Assembly (NCBI GenBank): GCA_964398985.1
Contig: CAYNOS010000016.1
Span: forward strand, 1-51,516
Length of the DNA stretch: 51,516 nt
Direction: 5' to 3'
Source of the DNA: CAYMRL01 sp964398985
GTDB taxonomy: Bacteria > Deinococcota > Deinococci > Deinococcales > Trueperaceae
Under the pieces are notes generated by a model. It was not told the DNA's origin. It worked only from the letters and a program-made list of their open reading frames with translations, and did no database searches. Both the position numbers and the translations under genes were made by a program. Below, one piece after another: positions 24,551 through 32,267 of the stretch. Every line of letters begins with the position of its first letter. The stretch's first letter is position 1.

Positions 24551-25732
24551 GTGACGACGAGCGCCCGCGTGCCGTTCTGGCGCGACGTCAAGAAGCTCGG
24601 CACGCTGGCGCAGGTGCTGGCGGCCGTGGTGGCGCTCGGCTTCACCGCGTTCCTGATCGTGACGGCCTTCCGCGGCATGGTGGCGCGCGGCATCCCGTTC
24701 ACCTTCACCTTCCTCGGGGCCGAGGCGGGCTTCTCGATCAGCGAGGGCAGCCTCCTCGTCATCGAGAACGGGCGCCTGACCTGGCGCGAGTTCCGGCCCA
24801 CCGACGCCTACCTCAGCGCGTTCGTCACCGGGCTGTTCAACACGCTCAGGGTGTCCGTCATCGGCATCGTCGTCGCCACCGTGCTCGGCGTCGTCATCGG
24901 GGTCGGCCGCCTGTCAGCGAACGGCCTGCTGAGGACGCTGACGTTCGCTTACGTCGAGCTGGTACGCAACACGCCGCTGCTGCTCCAGATGTTCTTCTGG
25001 TACTTCGCGGTCTTCCTCAACCTGCCCGCCGCCCGCGACGCGAGCACCTGGTACGGCGGCTTGATCGTCAGCAACCAGGGAGCGTTCGTGCCGTGGCCGC
25101 AACCCACCGGCCCCGTGGGCCCGTTCGTGGTGGCGCTGGCGCTCGCCGCGGCGGCAGCGGTGGCAGGGCAGCTGCTGGGCAGGCGCCGAGGACGAGGAGC
25201 GCTGGCCGGCGGGACGGCCTTCGTGGCCGTGGCCGTCGCCGGCATCTTGGTCAGCGGCGTGCCGTTCGAGCTGTCGTTTCCCGAGCTGGGCCGCTTCCGG
25301 ATCGCCGGCGGCGCCGCTCTCTCGCCCGAGTTCACCGCGGTCCTGCTGGCCCTGGTGATCTACACGGCCGCCTTCATCGCCGAGGTCATCCGCGGCGCGA
25401 TCCAGTCGATCCACCCCGGGCAGGCCGAGGCCGCCAAGTCCCTCGGCCTGACGGCCTCCCAGACGATGCGGCTGGTGATCCTGCCGCAAGCGGTCCGCAT
25501 CGTCATCCCGCCCATCGGCAACCTCTACTTGAGCCTGATGAAGAACACCTCGCTGGCCGTCGCCGTCGGCTTCCCCGACCTCTTCAACGTCTACCGGACC
25601 ATCGGCAACCAGTCGGGCCGCAGCCTCGAGGGCGTGGTGATCGTGATGATCGTCTACCTCGGGCTCAGCCTGCTGATCAGCGGCGCCATCAACGCCTACA
25701 ACCGCAGGGTGCTGCTGTCGTGGGGCAGGTAG
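24551..25732 (+). CDS. aapQ: Amino-acid ABC importer permease (AapQ type)
   Basis: A 393-residue permease. It has the AapQ/BztB layout: a first membrane helix, the periplasmic segment FTFLGAEAGFSISEGSL, SAFVTGLFNTLRVSVIGIVV, and VELVRNTPLLLQMFFWYFAV. A long insert with extra membrane segments (about residues 190-250) comes before the EAA loop HPGQAEAAKSLGLTASQTMR. It forms the channel with AapM. The GTG start has no clear Shine-Dalgarno. Confidence 0.9.
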   Translation: MTTSARVPFWRDVKKLGTLAQVLAAVVALGFTAFLIVTAFRGMVARGIPFTFTFLGAEAGFSISEGSLLVIENGRLTWREFRPTDAYLSAFVTGLFNTLRVSVIGIVVATVLGVVIGVGRLSANGLLRTLTFAYVELVRNTPLLLQMFFWYFAVFLNLPAARDASTWYGGLIVSNQGAFVPWPQPTGPVGPFVVALALAAAAAVAGQLLGRRRGRGALAGGTAFVAVAVAGILVSGVPFELSFPELGRFRIAGGAALSPEFTAVLLALVIYTAAFIAEVIRGAIQSIHPGQAEAAKSLGLTASQTMRLVILPQAVRIVIPPIGNLYLSLMKNTSLAVAVGFPDLFNVYRTIGNQSGRSLEGVVIVMIVYLGLSLLISGAINAYNRRVLLSWGR

Positions 25733-25739
25733 GGCGCCG

Positions 25740-26735
25740 ATGAGCCAGGCCGTCCCGTGGCTGCGCAAGCACCTGTTCTCGAGCCCCCTCAACACGCTGA
25801 TCACGCTGGCGACGGTGGCGTTCATCTACCTGGTGGGTCGGCCGATCGCCTTGTGGATCGTCACCGAGGCGCGCTGGGACGTCGTGCCGAGGACCGCCAG
25901 GCTCCTGGCGATCGGGCCGTTCCCGCCTCCGGAGGCCTGGCGCGTGTGGCTGTCGCTGGCTCTCGTGATGCTCGCCGTGGCGGTAACGCTGCTCGCGTCC
26001 CGGACCGCGCGAGGCTCGCTCCTCAGGCGCGGCAGAGCGCTGGCGTGGGTCGCCGCGCTCGCAGTCAGTGTCTGGCTGCTGCTGGCGGTGCCCATGAACC
26101 TGTGGGGAGGGCTGTTCCTCACCATCGTACTGAGCGTGACGTCGCTCTCGATAGCGTTCCCGCTGAGCGTGGCGCTGGCGCTCGGTCGCACCAGCCAACT
26201 GCCTATCGTGCGCATCCTGACGACAGCGTTCGTCGAGGTGATACGCGGCGTTCCGCTGGTTTCGGTGCTGTTCCTCGCCTGGTTGATGGTGCCGCTGTTC
26301 GTACCTGAGACGTGGCGCTCGCCGCAGCTGGTGAGGGCCATCATCGGCTTCGCCCTATTCAACGCCGCCTACTACTCCGAGTACATCCGCGGCGGGCTGC
26401 AAGGCGTCCACAAGGGCCAACACGAGGCAGCGTGGGCGCTGGGCCTCTCGCCCTTCGACACGCTCAGGCACATCGTGCTGCCGCAGGCGATCCGGTCGGT
26501 CATCCCAGGACTCGTCGGGCAGTCGATCACTGCTTTCAAGAACACCTCGCTGGTCGTGATCATCGGCCTGCTCGACCTGCTCGGGATCACCCAGTCGATA
26601 CTCGCCAACCCCAACTTCCTGGGCCTCGAGCGCGAGCTGTACCTGTTCCTGATGGTGATCTACTTCGTGTTCTCGAGCCTTATGTCATACGGCGGCCGCC
26701 GCTTGGAAGCGAGCATGGGGCTGGGGCAGCGGTAG
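25740..26735 (+). CDS. aapM: Amino-acid ABC importer permease (AapM type)
   Basis: A 331-residue permease of the AapM/BztC group. N-terminal membrane segments are followed by WGGLFLTIVLSVTSLSIAFP and VEVIRGVPLVSVLFLAWLMV. The EAA loop is HKGQHEAAWALGLSPFDTLR. It lies 7 nt after aapQ. In most genomes aapP, the ATPase, follows directly; here the operon stops and the next gene is an unrelated regulator. Confidence 0.9.
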   Translation: MSQAVPWLRKHLFSSPLNTLITLATVAFIYLVGRPIALWIVTEARWDVVPRTARLLAIGPFPPPEAWRVWLSLALVMLAVAVTLLASRTARGSLLRRGRALAWVAALAVSVWLLLAVPMNLWGGLFLTIVLSVTSLSIAFPLSVALALGRTSQLPIVRILTTAFVEVIRGVPLVSVLFLAWLMVPLFVPETWRSPQLVRAIIGFALFNAAYYSEYIRGGLQGVHKGQHEAAWALGLSPFDTLRHIVLPQAIRSVIPGLVGQSITAFKNTSLVVIIGLLDLLGITQSILANPNFLGLERELYLFLMVIYFVFSSLMSYGGRRLEASMGLGQR

Positions 26736-26967
26736 GTCGCTGCCACAGGGAAGCCCCAGCCAGCGTGAGGCCCGCTCATTCACACCTAACGACCCGCGCC
26801 CCCGTTTCACCTCCGGTTGGCAGACAAGGACTTTGCCAGCCGCGCATGAAGGTTCCCGCGCTCGAAACGAGTGTCCCGTCCACATTCTAGCGAGCGCTGG
26901 ACAGCGCCTCCACCAGCATGCCACCATCTCAGGCGTGGCTCACCAGCCGGCCGAAGTCCCGCATCTG
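26736..26967. other. Intergenic region after the aap operon
   Basis: About 230 bp without a supported gene between aapM and the AraC regulator. The AraC frame is open from 26833, and a GTG at 26935 could be an earlier start, but homology begins only near 26968. No clear terminator or promoter was found. Confidence 0.4.
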
Positions 26968-27369
26968 ATGGAGCTCACGCGGCTGCGGCGCGTTCGTGAC
27001 CGCATCGACCGCGACTACGCCGAGCCGCTCGACGTCGCAGCGTTGGCTCGCGGTGCCGGCATGTCGGCAGGGCACCTGAGCCGTGAGTTCAAGCGCGCCT
27101 ACGGGGAATCGCCCTACAGCTACCTGATGACGCGCCGCATCGAGCGCGCGATGGCGCTGCTCAGGCGCGGCGACCTCACCGTCACCGACGTCTGCTTCGA
27201 GGTCGGCTGCTCGTCGCTGGGGACCTTCAGCACCCGCTTCACCGAGCTCGTCGGCGTCCCGCCCAGCGTCTACCGGCGCGAGCACGCCCAGGCAGCCGCC
27301 GGCATGCCGCCGTGCGTCGCCAAGCGCATCACGCGGCCGGTCAGGAATCGAGAAGCGAGCCCCACCTAA
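26968..27369 (+). CDS. Small AraC-type regulator
   Basis: A protein of about 133 residues consisting almost only of the AraC/XylS DNA-binding domain. The first HTH contains LDVAALARGAGMSAGHLSRE, and the second VTDVCFEVGCSSLGTFSTRF with the family end VGVPPSVYRR. No ligand-binding domain is present. Short AraC proteins of exactly this type, next to a VOC protein, are common in actinobacteria, and the resemblance is close. The start is taken at ATG 26968, where homology begins; GTG 26935 is possible. It is probably the regulator of the following gene. Confidence 0.8.
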   Translation: MELTRLRRVRDRIDRDYAEPLDVAALARGAGMSAGHLSREFKRAYGESPYSYLMTRRIERAMALLRRGDLTVTDVCFEVGCSSLGTFSTRFTELVGVPPSVYRREHAQAAAGMPPCVAKRITRPVRNREASPT

Positions 27370-27376
27370 CTGCGAT

Positions 27377-27382
27377 TACCAT
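27377..27382 (+). promoter_or_regulatory. -10 box TACCAT for the VOC gene (leaderless)
   Basis: TACCAT lies 7 nt before the ATG at 27390, within the 20-bp gap after the AraC gene, so the VOC gene may have its own start site there. Confidence 0.45.
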
Positions 27383-27389
27383 GGCCGCC

Positions 27390-27800
27390 ATGGACATAAC
27401 CATCTTCGAAGCCTTCCTGCCTCACAACGACAAGGACGCCGCTCTGGCCTTCTACCGCGACACCCTCGGCTTCGAGGTCCGCAACGAGGTTGGCTACGCG
27501 GGCATGCACTGGATCACCGTCGGACCGACCGGGCAGCCGGGGACCTCGCTGGTCCTCTACCCGCCGGCAGCCGACCCGGGCATCACCGAGCAGGAGGCCC
27601 GCACCATCTCCGAGATGATGGCCAAGGGCACCTTCGCCAGCATCAACCTCGCCACCAGCGACCTCGATGGTCTCTTCGACAAGCTCGCGGCCGCCGGCGT
27701 CGAGATCGTGCAGGAACCCACCGACCAGCCCTACGGCCGCCGCGACGCCGCCATCCGCGACCCCGCCGGCAACCTGATCCGCGTCAACGAGGTACGTTGA
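27390..27800 (+). CDS. VOC family protein (glyoxalase/bleomycin-resistance fold)
   Basis: A 136-residue protein of the vicinal oxygen chelate fold. The first beta-alpha-beta module is FEAFLPHNDKDAALAFYRDTLGFEVR. MHWITVGP and SLVLYPP follow, and the end is AAIRDPAGNLIRVNE, with a Glu at the usual metal-ligand position. Such proteins include glyoxalases, dioxygenases and drug-binding resistance proteins; this one has no assigned substrate. The start at 27390 is preferred over the longer open frame because of the TACCAT box and because the fold begins there. It probably works with the adjacent AraC regulator. Confidence 0.82.
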   Translation: MDITIFEAFLPHNDKDAALAFYRDTLGFEVRNEVGYAGMHWITVGPTGQPGTSLVLYPPAADPGITEQEARTISEMMAKGTFASINLATSDLDGLFDKLAAAGVEIVQEPTDQPYGRRDAAIRDPAGNLIRVNEVR

Positions 27801-27850
27801 CACGCCCATCTTGCCTCTAGTGCAAACTGTTGCATCGGGAGGAACCAGCC

Positions 27851-28294
27851 ATGGCCGACAAGAAGAGCGCCAGCAAGGGCTTCTCGGACGCCGAGAAGGC
27901 CGCTTTGAAGGAGCGGGCCGCCGAGCTGAAGAGCGAAGCCAAGCGCGGCAAGGACCGGGCCAAGGGCGAGGGCGAGCTGTTCGCGAAGATCGCTGAGATG
28001 GCTGCCGGCGATCGCGTGATCGCCGAGAGGATCCACGCGCTGGTCAGCGAGCACGCCCCACACCTGATGCCCAAGACCATGTACGGGATGCCCGCCTACG
28101 CCAACGACGCGGGCAAGACCGTCTGCTTCTTCCAGGCAGCATCGAAGTGGGACACGCGTTACGCGACCTTCGCCTTCGAGGACCGGGCGCAGCTGGACGA
28201 CGGCGACATGTGGCCGACCTCGTTCGCGATCAAGAAGCTGACACCCGCCGTCGAGGAGCGCATCGCCGAGCTCATCAAGAAGGCCGTCGCTTGA
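27851..28294 (+). CDS. DUF1801-type protein
   Basis: A 147-residue protein. The first 50 residues are a charged, probably helical region rich in Lys and Ala. The rest matches the DUF1801/YdhG-like fold: MPKTMYGMPAYANDAGKTVC, FFQAASKWDTRYATFAF, and FAIKKLTPAVEERIAELIKKA. Function is unknown for this branch. GGGAGGAA precedes the ATG. Its stop overlaps the presumed TTG start of the UvrA-like gene by 4 nt (TTGA), so the two are probably translated together. Confidence 0.75.
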   Translation: MADKKSASKGFSDAEKAALKERAAELKSEAKRGKDRAKGEGELFAKIAEMAAGDRVIAERIHALVSEHAPHLMPKTMYGMPAYANDAGKTVCFFQAASKWDTRYATFAFEDRAQLDDGDMWPTSFAIKKLTPAVEERIAELIKKAVA

Positions 28295-30666
28295 GTTCTG
28301 CGCGGCATCCCGCCGACAGCCACGACGTGATCCGCGTGCAGGGCGCGCGCGAGAACAACCTCAAGAACGTCAGCCTCGACATCCCCAAGCGTCGCTTGAG
28401 CGTGTTCACCGGCGTCTCGGGTTCGGGCAAGAGCTCGCTGGTGTTCGACACGATCGCCGCCGAGTCACAGCGGATGATCAACGAGACCTACTCGGCGTTC
28501 GTGCAAGGGTTCATGCCGACGCTGGCGCGCCCCGACGCCGACCTGCTCGAGGGCCTGACCACCGCGATCATCGTCGACCAGGAGCGGCTCGCCCCCAACA
28601 TCAGGTCCACGGTCGGGACCGTCACCGACGCCAACGCCCTTCTGCGCATCCTGTTCAGCCGCCTGGGCAAGCCGCACATCGGCTCCTCGCAGGCGTTTTC
28701 CTTCAACGTGCCGTCGGTCAAGGGTGGCGGGGCGATCTCGATCGAAAGGGGCCCCGGCAAGGGCGAGACCGTCAGCAAGTCCTTCAGCATCACGGGCGGG
28801 ATGTGCCCTCGCTGCGAGGGCACCGGCAGCGTCACCGACATCGATCTCCGGCAGCTCTACGAAGCCGACAAGTCCTTGACCGAGGGCGCGGTCACGGTGC
28901 CGGGCTACAACGCCGGCAGCTGGTACGTGAAGATCTTCAGCGAGTCGGGCTTCCTGGATCCCGACAAGAAGATCCGCGACTACAGCGCCACTGAGCTCCA
29001 CGACTTCCTGCACAAGGAGCCGACCAAGATCAAGGTCGCCGGGATCAACATGACCTACGAGGGCCTGGTCCCGCGCGTGCAGAAGTCGTTCCTCTCCAAG
29101 GACCCTGACGCCATGCAGCCGCACGTCCGCGCGTTCGTCGAGCGCGCCGTCACCTACACCGCGTGCCCCGACTGCGGCGGCACCAGGCTCAACGAGGGGG
29201 CGCGGTCGTCGAAGATCGGCGGCGTCAGCATCGCCGACGCCTGCGCGATGCAGATCAGCGACCTCGCGGTCTGGGTGAAAGAGCTCGACGAGCCTGCCGC
29301 GGCCCCCCTGCTGAAGACCCTCTCGCGCACACTCGACTCGTTCGTCGACATCGGCCTCGGCTATCTGACTCTGGCGCGCCCGTCGGGCACGCTCTCGGGG
29401 GGCGAGGCGCAACGCACCAAGATGATCCGTCACCTCGGCTCGTCGCTCACCGACGTGACCTACGTTTTCGACGAGCCGACCGCCGGCCTGCACCCACACG
29501 ACGTCAAGCGCATGAACGACCTGCTGCTCAGTCTGCGCGACAAGGGCAACACGGTGCTGGTCGTCGAGCACGAACCCGAGACCATAGTGATCGCCGATCA
29601 CGTCATCGACATCGGACCCGGCGCCGGATCCGCCGGCGGCGAGGTCGTCTTCCAAGGTGACGTCGCGGGCCTGCGCGCCAGTGGCTCGCTGACGGGCAGG
29701 CACCTAGAGGACAAGGCGGTGCTCAAGCAGGCGGTGCGCAATCCCAGCGGCTTCCTGGAGGTGCGGGGCGCCAACGCCAACAACCTCAAGGACGTCGACG
29801 TCGACATCCCGCTGGCCGTGCTGGTGGTCGTCACCGGCGTGGCGGGGTCAGGCAAGAGCTCGTTGCTGCACGGCTCGCTGCCGCCCGCGGCGGGCGTCGT
29901 GGCGGTCGATCAAACACCGGTCCGCGGTTCGCGCCGCAGCAACCCCGCCACCTACACCGGGCTGCTGGAGCCGATCCGCAAGGCCTTCGCGAAGGCCAAC
30001 GGCGTGAAGCCGGCGCTGTTCAGCGCCAACTCGGAAGGCGCCTGCCCGGTCTGCAACGGCAACGGCGTGATCTACACCGAGCTCGGCTTTATGGACACCG
30101 TCTCCACGGTCTGCGAGGAGTGCGGCGGCAAACGCTTTCTGGCCGAGGTCCTCGAGTACAGGCTCGGCGGCAAGGACATCAGCGAGGTGCTGGCGATGCC
30201 GGTAGCCGAAGCCGTCGGCTTCTTCGCATCAGGACCTGCCAAGACGCCCGCGGCTCACGCGATCCTGCAGCGCCTGGAGGACGTCGGCCTCGGCTACCTA
30301 AGCCTCGGCCAGCCGCTCACCACGCTCTCGGGCGGCGAGCGCCAACGCCTCAAGCTCGCCATGCACATGTCCGACAAGGGCGGCATCTACGTGCTGGACG
30401 AGCCCACGACCGGCTTGCACCTGGCCGACGTCGAGCACCTGCTGGGGCTGTTGGACCGCCTCGTCGACGCCGGCAAGTCGGTGATCGTCATCGAGCACAA
30501 CCTGGCGGTGATGGCTCATGCCGACTGGCTCATCGACATCGGCCCCGGCGCCGGATCAGAGGGTGGCCGCGTCGTCTTCCAGGGCACGCCCGCGGAGTTG
30601 GTTGCGGCGCGCTCGACGTTGACGGGTCAGCACCTCGCGGAGCACGTGGGCATTCCCGCAGACTGA
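28291..30666 (+). CDS. Class II UvrA paralogue (short UvrA-like ABC ATPase)
   Basis: A protein of about 791 residues with two ABC modules. Module I has Walker A GVSGSGKSS, signature TLSGGEAQRTKMI and Walker B VFDEPTAGLHP; module II has GVAGSGKSS, TLSGGERQRLKLA and VLDEPTTGLHL. Zinc-type cysteine motifs are CPRCEGTG, CPDCGG, CPVCNGNG and CEECGG. The chain runs straight from module I to FSFNVPS, so the UvrB-binding and insertion domains of housekeeping UvrA (about 940 residues) are missing. That is the class II pattern known from Deinococcus UvrA2 and the antibiotic-resistance protein DrrC. It likely gives tolerance to DNA-binding drugs or damage. The TTG start overlaps the DUF1801 stop. Confidence 0.85.
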   Translation: MSSARHPADSHDVIRVQGARENNLKNVSLDIPKRRLSVFTGVSGSGKSSLVFDTIAAESQRMINETYSAFVQGFMPTLARPDADLLEGLTTAIIVDQERLAPNIRSTVGTVTDANALLRILFSRLGKPHIGSSQAFSFNVPSVKGGGAISIERGPGKGETVSKSFSITGGMCPRCEGTGSVTDIDLRQLYEADKSLTEGAVTVPGYNAGSWYVKIFSESGFLDPDKKIRDYSATELHDFLHKEPTKIKVAGINMTYEGLVPRVQKSFLSKDPDAMQPHVRAFVERAVTYTACPDCGGTRLNEGARSSKIGGVSIADACAMQISDLAVWVKELDEPAAAPLLKTLSRTLDSFVDIGLGYLTLARPSGTLSGGEAQRTKMIRHLGSSLTDVTYVFDEPTAGLHPHDVKRMNDLLLSLRDKGNTVLVVEHEPETIVIADHVIDIGPGAGSAGGEVVFQGDVAGLRASGSLTGRHLEDKAVLKQAVRNPSGFLEVRGANANNLKDVDVDIPLAVLVVVTGVAGSGKSSLLHGSLPPAAGVVAVDQTPVRGSRRSNPATYTGLLEPIRKAFAKANGVKPALFSANSEGACPVCNGNGVIYTELGFMDTVSTVCEECGGKRFLAEVLEYRLGGKDISEVLAMPVAEAVGFFASGPAKTPAAHAILQRLEDVGLGYLSLGQPLTTLSGGERQRLKLAMHMSDKGGIYVLDEPTTGLHLADVEHLLGLLDRLVDAGKSVIVIEHNLAVMAHADWLIDIGPGAGSEGGRVVFQGTPAELVAARSTLTGQHLAEHVGIPAD

Positions 30667-30884
30667 AGGAGATCGCTGCCATTCCTTTTCTGGACAGGCG
30701 GCGGATCGTCGAGCGGATCCGTCGCATCGCTTCGGAGCCAAGGCCACCGGGTTGTGAGAAGCTGAGTGCGCAGGAGAAGTACCGCCTACGCCAAGGCAAC
30801 TACCGCATCCTGTACGAGATCCGAAACACCGAGCTAGTAGTGTTCGTCGTCAAGGTCGGCGACCGTAAGGACGTCTGCCGATAG
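30663..30884 (+). pseudogene. RelE/ParE-type toxin remnant without start codon
   Basis: The frame reads LKEIAAIPFLDRRRIVERIR, then SEPRPPGCEKLSAQEKYRLR and GNYRILYEIRNTELVVFVVK with VGDRKDVCR. This covers all but about the first 15 residues of a RelE/ParE toxin, including the usual YRLRxGxYRILYE core. No ATG, GTG or TTG exists in frame before the domain: the frame runs back into the UvrA-like gene, overlapping its last bases. AAGGAG at 30665-30670 would only serve a non-standard start (ATT at 30681). No antitoxin gene is adjacent. It is most likely a truncated toxin fused to the end of the UvrA transcript. Confidence 0.65.
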
Positions 30885-30908
30885 ACGCGAACCTCGACCC
30901 AGAAGGCC

Positions 30909-32165
30909 CTAGAGCAACCGAAACGCGAGGGCAGCCACCACCGTGGGCAGCGCCGCAGCCAACACCAGCCCCAACGGGCTGACGGTCTCGCCGTCGAAGT
31001 GGCGGCGCAGCATCGAGATGCCGGCCGGGTTGGGGGCGTTGGCGATGATCGTCAGCCCGCCGCCGGTGACAGCCCCAGCCACCAGCATGTACTTGAACTC
31101 GTCGCTCAGCCCCTCGACCAGCGAGCCGAGGTAGGTGAGGGCGGCGTTGTCGGTGAACGCGGTGAGGGCGGTCGCGCCGAAGAACACCTGAGCGCTCGAC
31201 ATGCCGCTCAGGAGCGGCTCGAGCCACCACTTCTGCTGTCCCCCCAGCGTCACCAGTCCGGCGAGGAAGAACGCGACCAGGAGCGCCTCCCGCAGGATCA
31301 GCCGGTCCTGGTGGCGCGGGTAGGCGCTCGCTACGCCCAAGAACAGCAGGAACATCCCCATGAACAGCGCGGCGTGGTGAGCGAACACGACCACCAGGCC
31401 CAGGAACATGACGTGAACCAGCACCAGGATCGGCGGCACGGTCGCGCCGACCGGCCCCAGCGCCGGCTCCAACCTGCTCAGCTCGCGGCGGAACAGCAGC
31501 GCTGCGCCGACCGCGTTGACGCTCACCGCCAGAGCCGCCTTCCAACCGAAGTTGGTGAGCATGAACGCCAGGTCCCAGTCCCAGGTGGCGGCCACCATCA
31601 GCACCGGCGGCGCCGCGAACGTGGTCAAAGTTCCGCCGATCGACACGTTGACGAACAGCACGCCGAGCGTGGCGTACTTCAGCGTCTTCGAGATCCCGCG
31701 CGAGAACAGGCTGTTGGCGAGGACCAGCGCTGCCAGCGTCATCGCCGCCGGCTCGGTGATCAGCGAACCGATCAGCGGCACGAGTATCAGGGTGACGAGG
31801 TAGGGACCGAGGCTACCGGGCAACGGCAACAGGCGACCGAGGGTGCGCACCGCGGCCATCGCCGTGTGCAGGATCGGCCGGGTGGCGGCGATCACCATGA
31901 TGGCGAACACGAACAGGGGTTCGGTGAAGTTGCGGGAGTCGACGTACTCGACCGCGGCATCGAAGCCGGTGAACACGAACAGTGCCGCGACCAGCACGGC
32001 CGCCCAGAAGCCGAAGACGACCTCGACCTCGCCGAGCAGGTGCCAGATGCCGCGGTGGCGCGGGCTGGACTCCTCGAGCCTGGCGAACAGCTTCACCGAG
32101 AACGTGTGGACGATCGCTAGGCCGAATAGCACGGCAGCGATGACCTGGATGGTGGTCGGAGTCAC
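30909..32165 (-). CDS. Putative Na+/H+ antiporter family membrane protein
   Basis: A 418-residue membrane protein with ten or more hydrophobic segments. It matches the putative Na+/H+ antiporter family related to ArsB/NhaD transporters: VNVSIGGTLTTFAAPPVLMV, the acidic ALTAFTDNAALTYLGSLVEG and GGGLTIIANAPNPAGISMLR. The family is thought to exchange cations for protons, but direct proof is scarce. The start at GTG 32165 is where the membrane protein begins; the frame is open 234 nt further, but that sequence is Arg-rich and unconvincing. It is divergent from the LRR gene and convergent with the toxin remnant. Confidence 0.78.
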   Translation of the reverse strand: MTPTTIQVIAAVLFGLAIVHTFSVKLFARLEESSPRHRGIWHLLGEVEVVFGFWAAVLVAALFVFTGFDAAVEYVDSRNFTEPLFVFAIMVIAATRPILHTAMAAVRTLGRLLPLPGSLGPYLVTLILVPLIGSLITEPAAMTLAALVLANSLFSRGISKTLKYATLGVLFVNVSIGGTLTTFAAPPVLMVAATWDWDLAFMLTNFGWKAALAVSVNAVGAALLFRRELSRLEPALGPVGATVPPILVLVHVMFLGLVVVFAHHAALFMGMFLLFLGVASAYPRHQDRLILREALLVAFFLAGLVTLGGQQKWWLEPLLSGMSSAQVFFGATALTAFTDNAALTYLGSLVEGLSDEFKYMLVAGAVTGGGLTIIANAPNPAGISMLRRHFDGETVSPLGLVLAAALPTVVAALAFRLL

Positions 32166-32255
32166 GAGCCGAGGGCCGGTTGACCGGCGCGGCGGGCGCT
32201 TGACGACTGCACACACCAGTTTACAGCCGTCACGCCTCGCCGGAACGCCCGCGTT

Positions 32256-32261
32256 TAGGAT
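32256..32261 (+). promoter_or_regulatory. -10 box TAGGAT for the LRR gene (leaderless)
   Basis: TAGGAT ends 6 nt before the ATG at 32268; no Shine-Dalgarno is present. Confidence 0.5.
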
Positions 32262-32267
32262 GACCGC

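Noticed and set aside
28465..29703. 412-codon minus-strand frame
   Set aside because: It is a shadow of the UvrA-like gene, whose ABC motifs are unambiguous.
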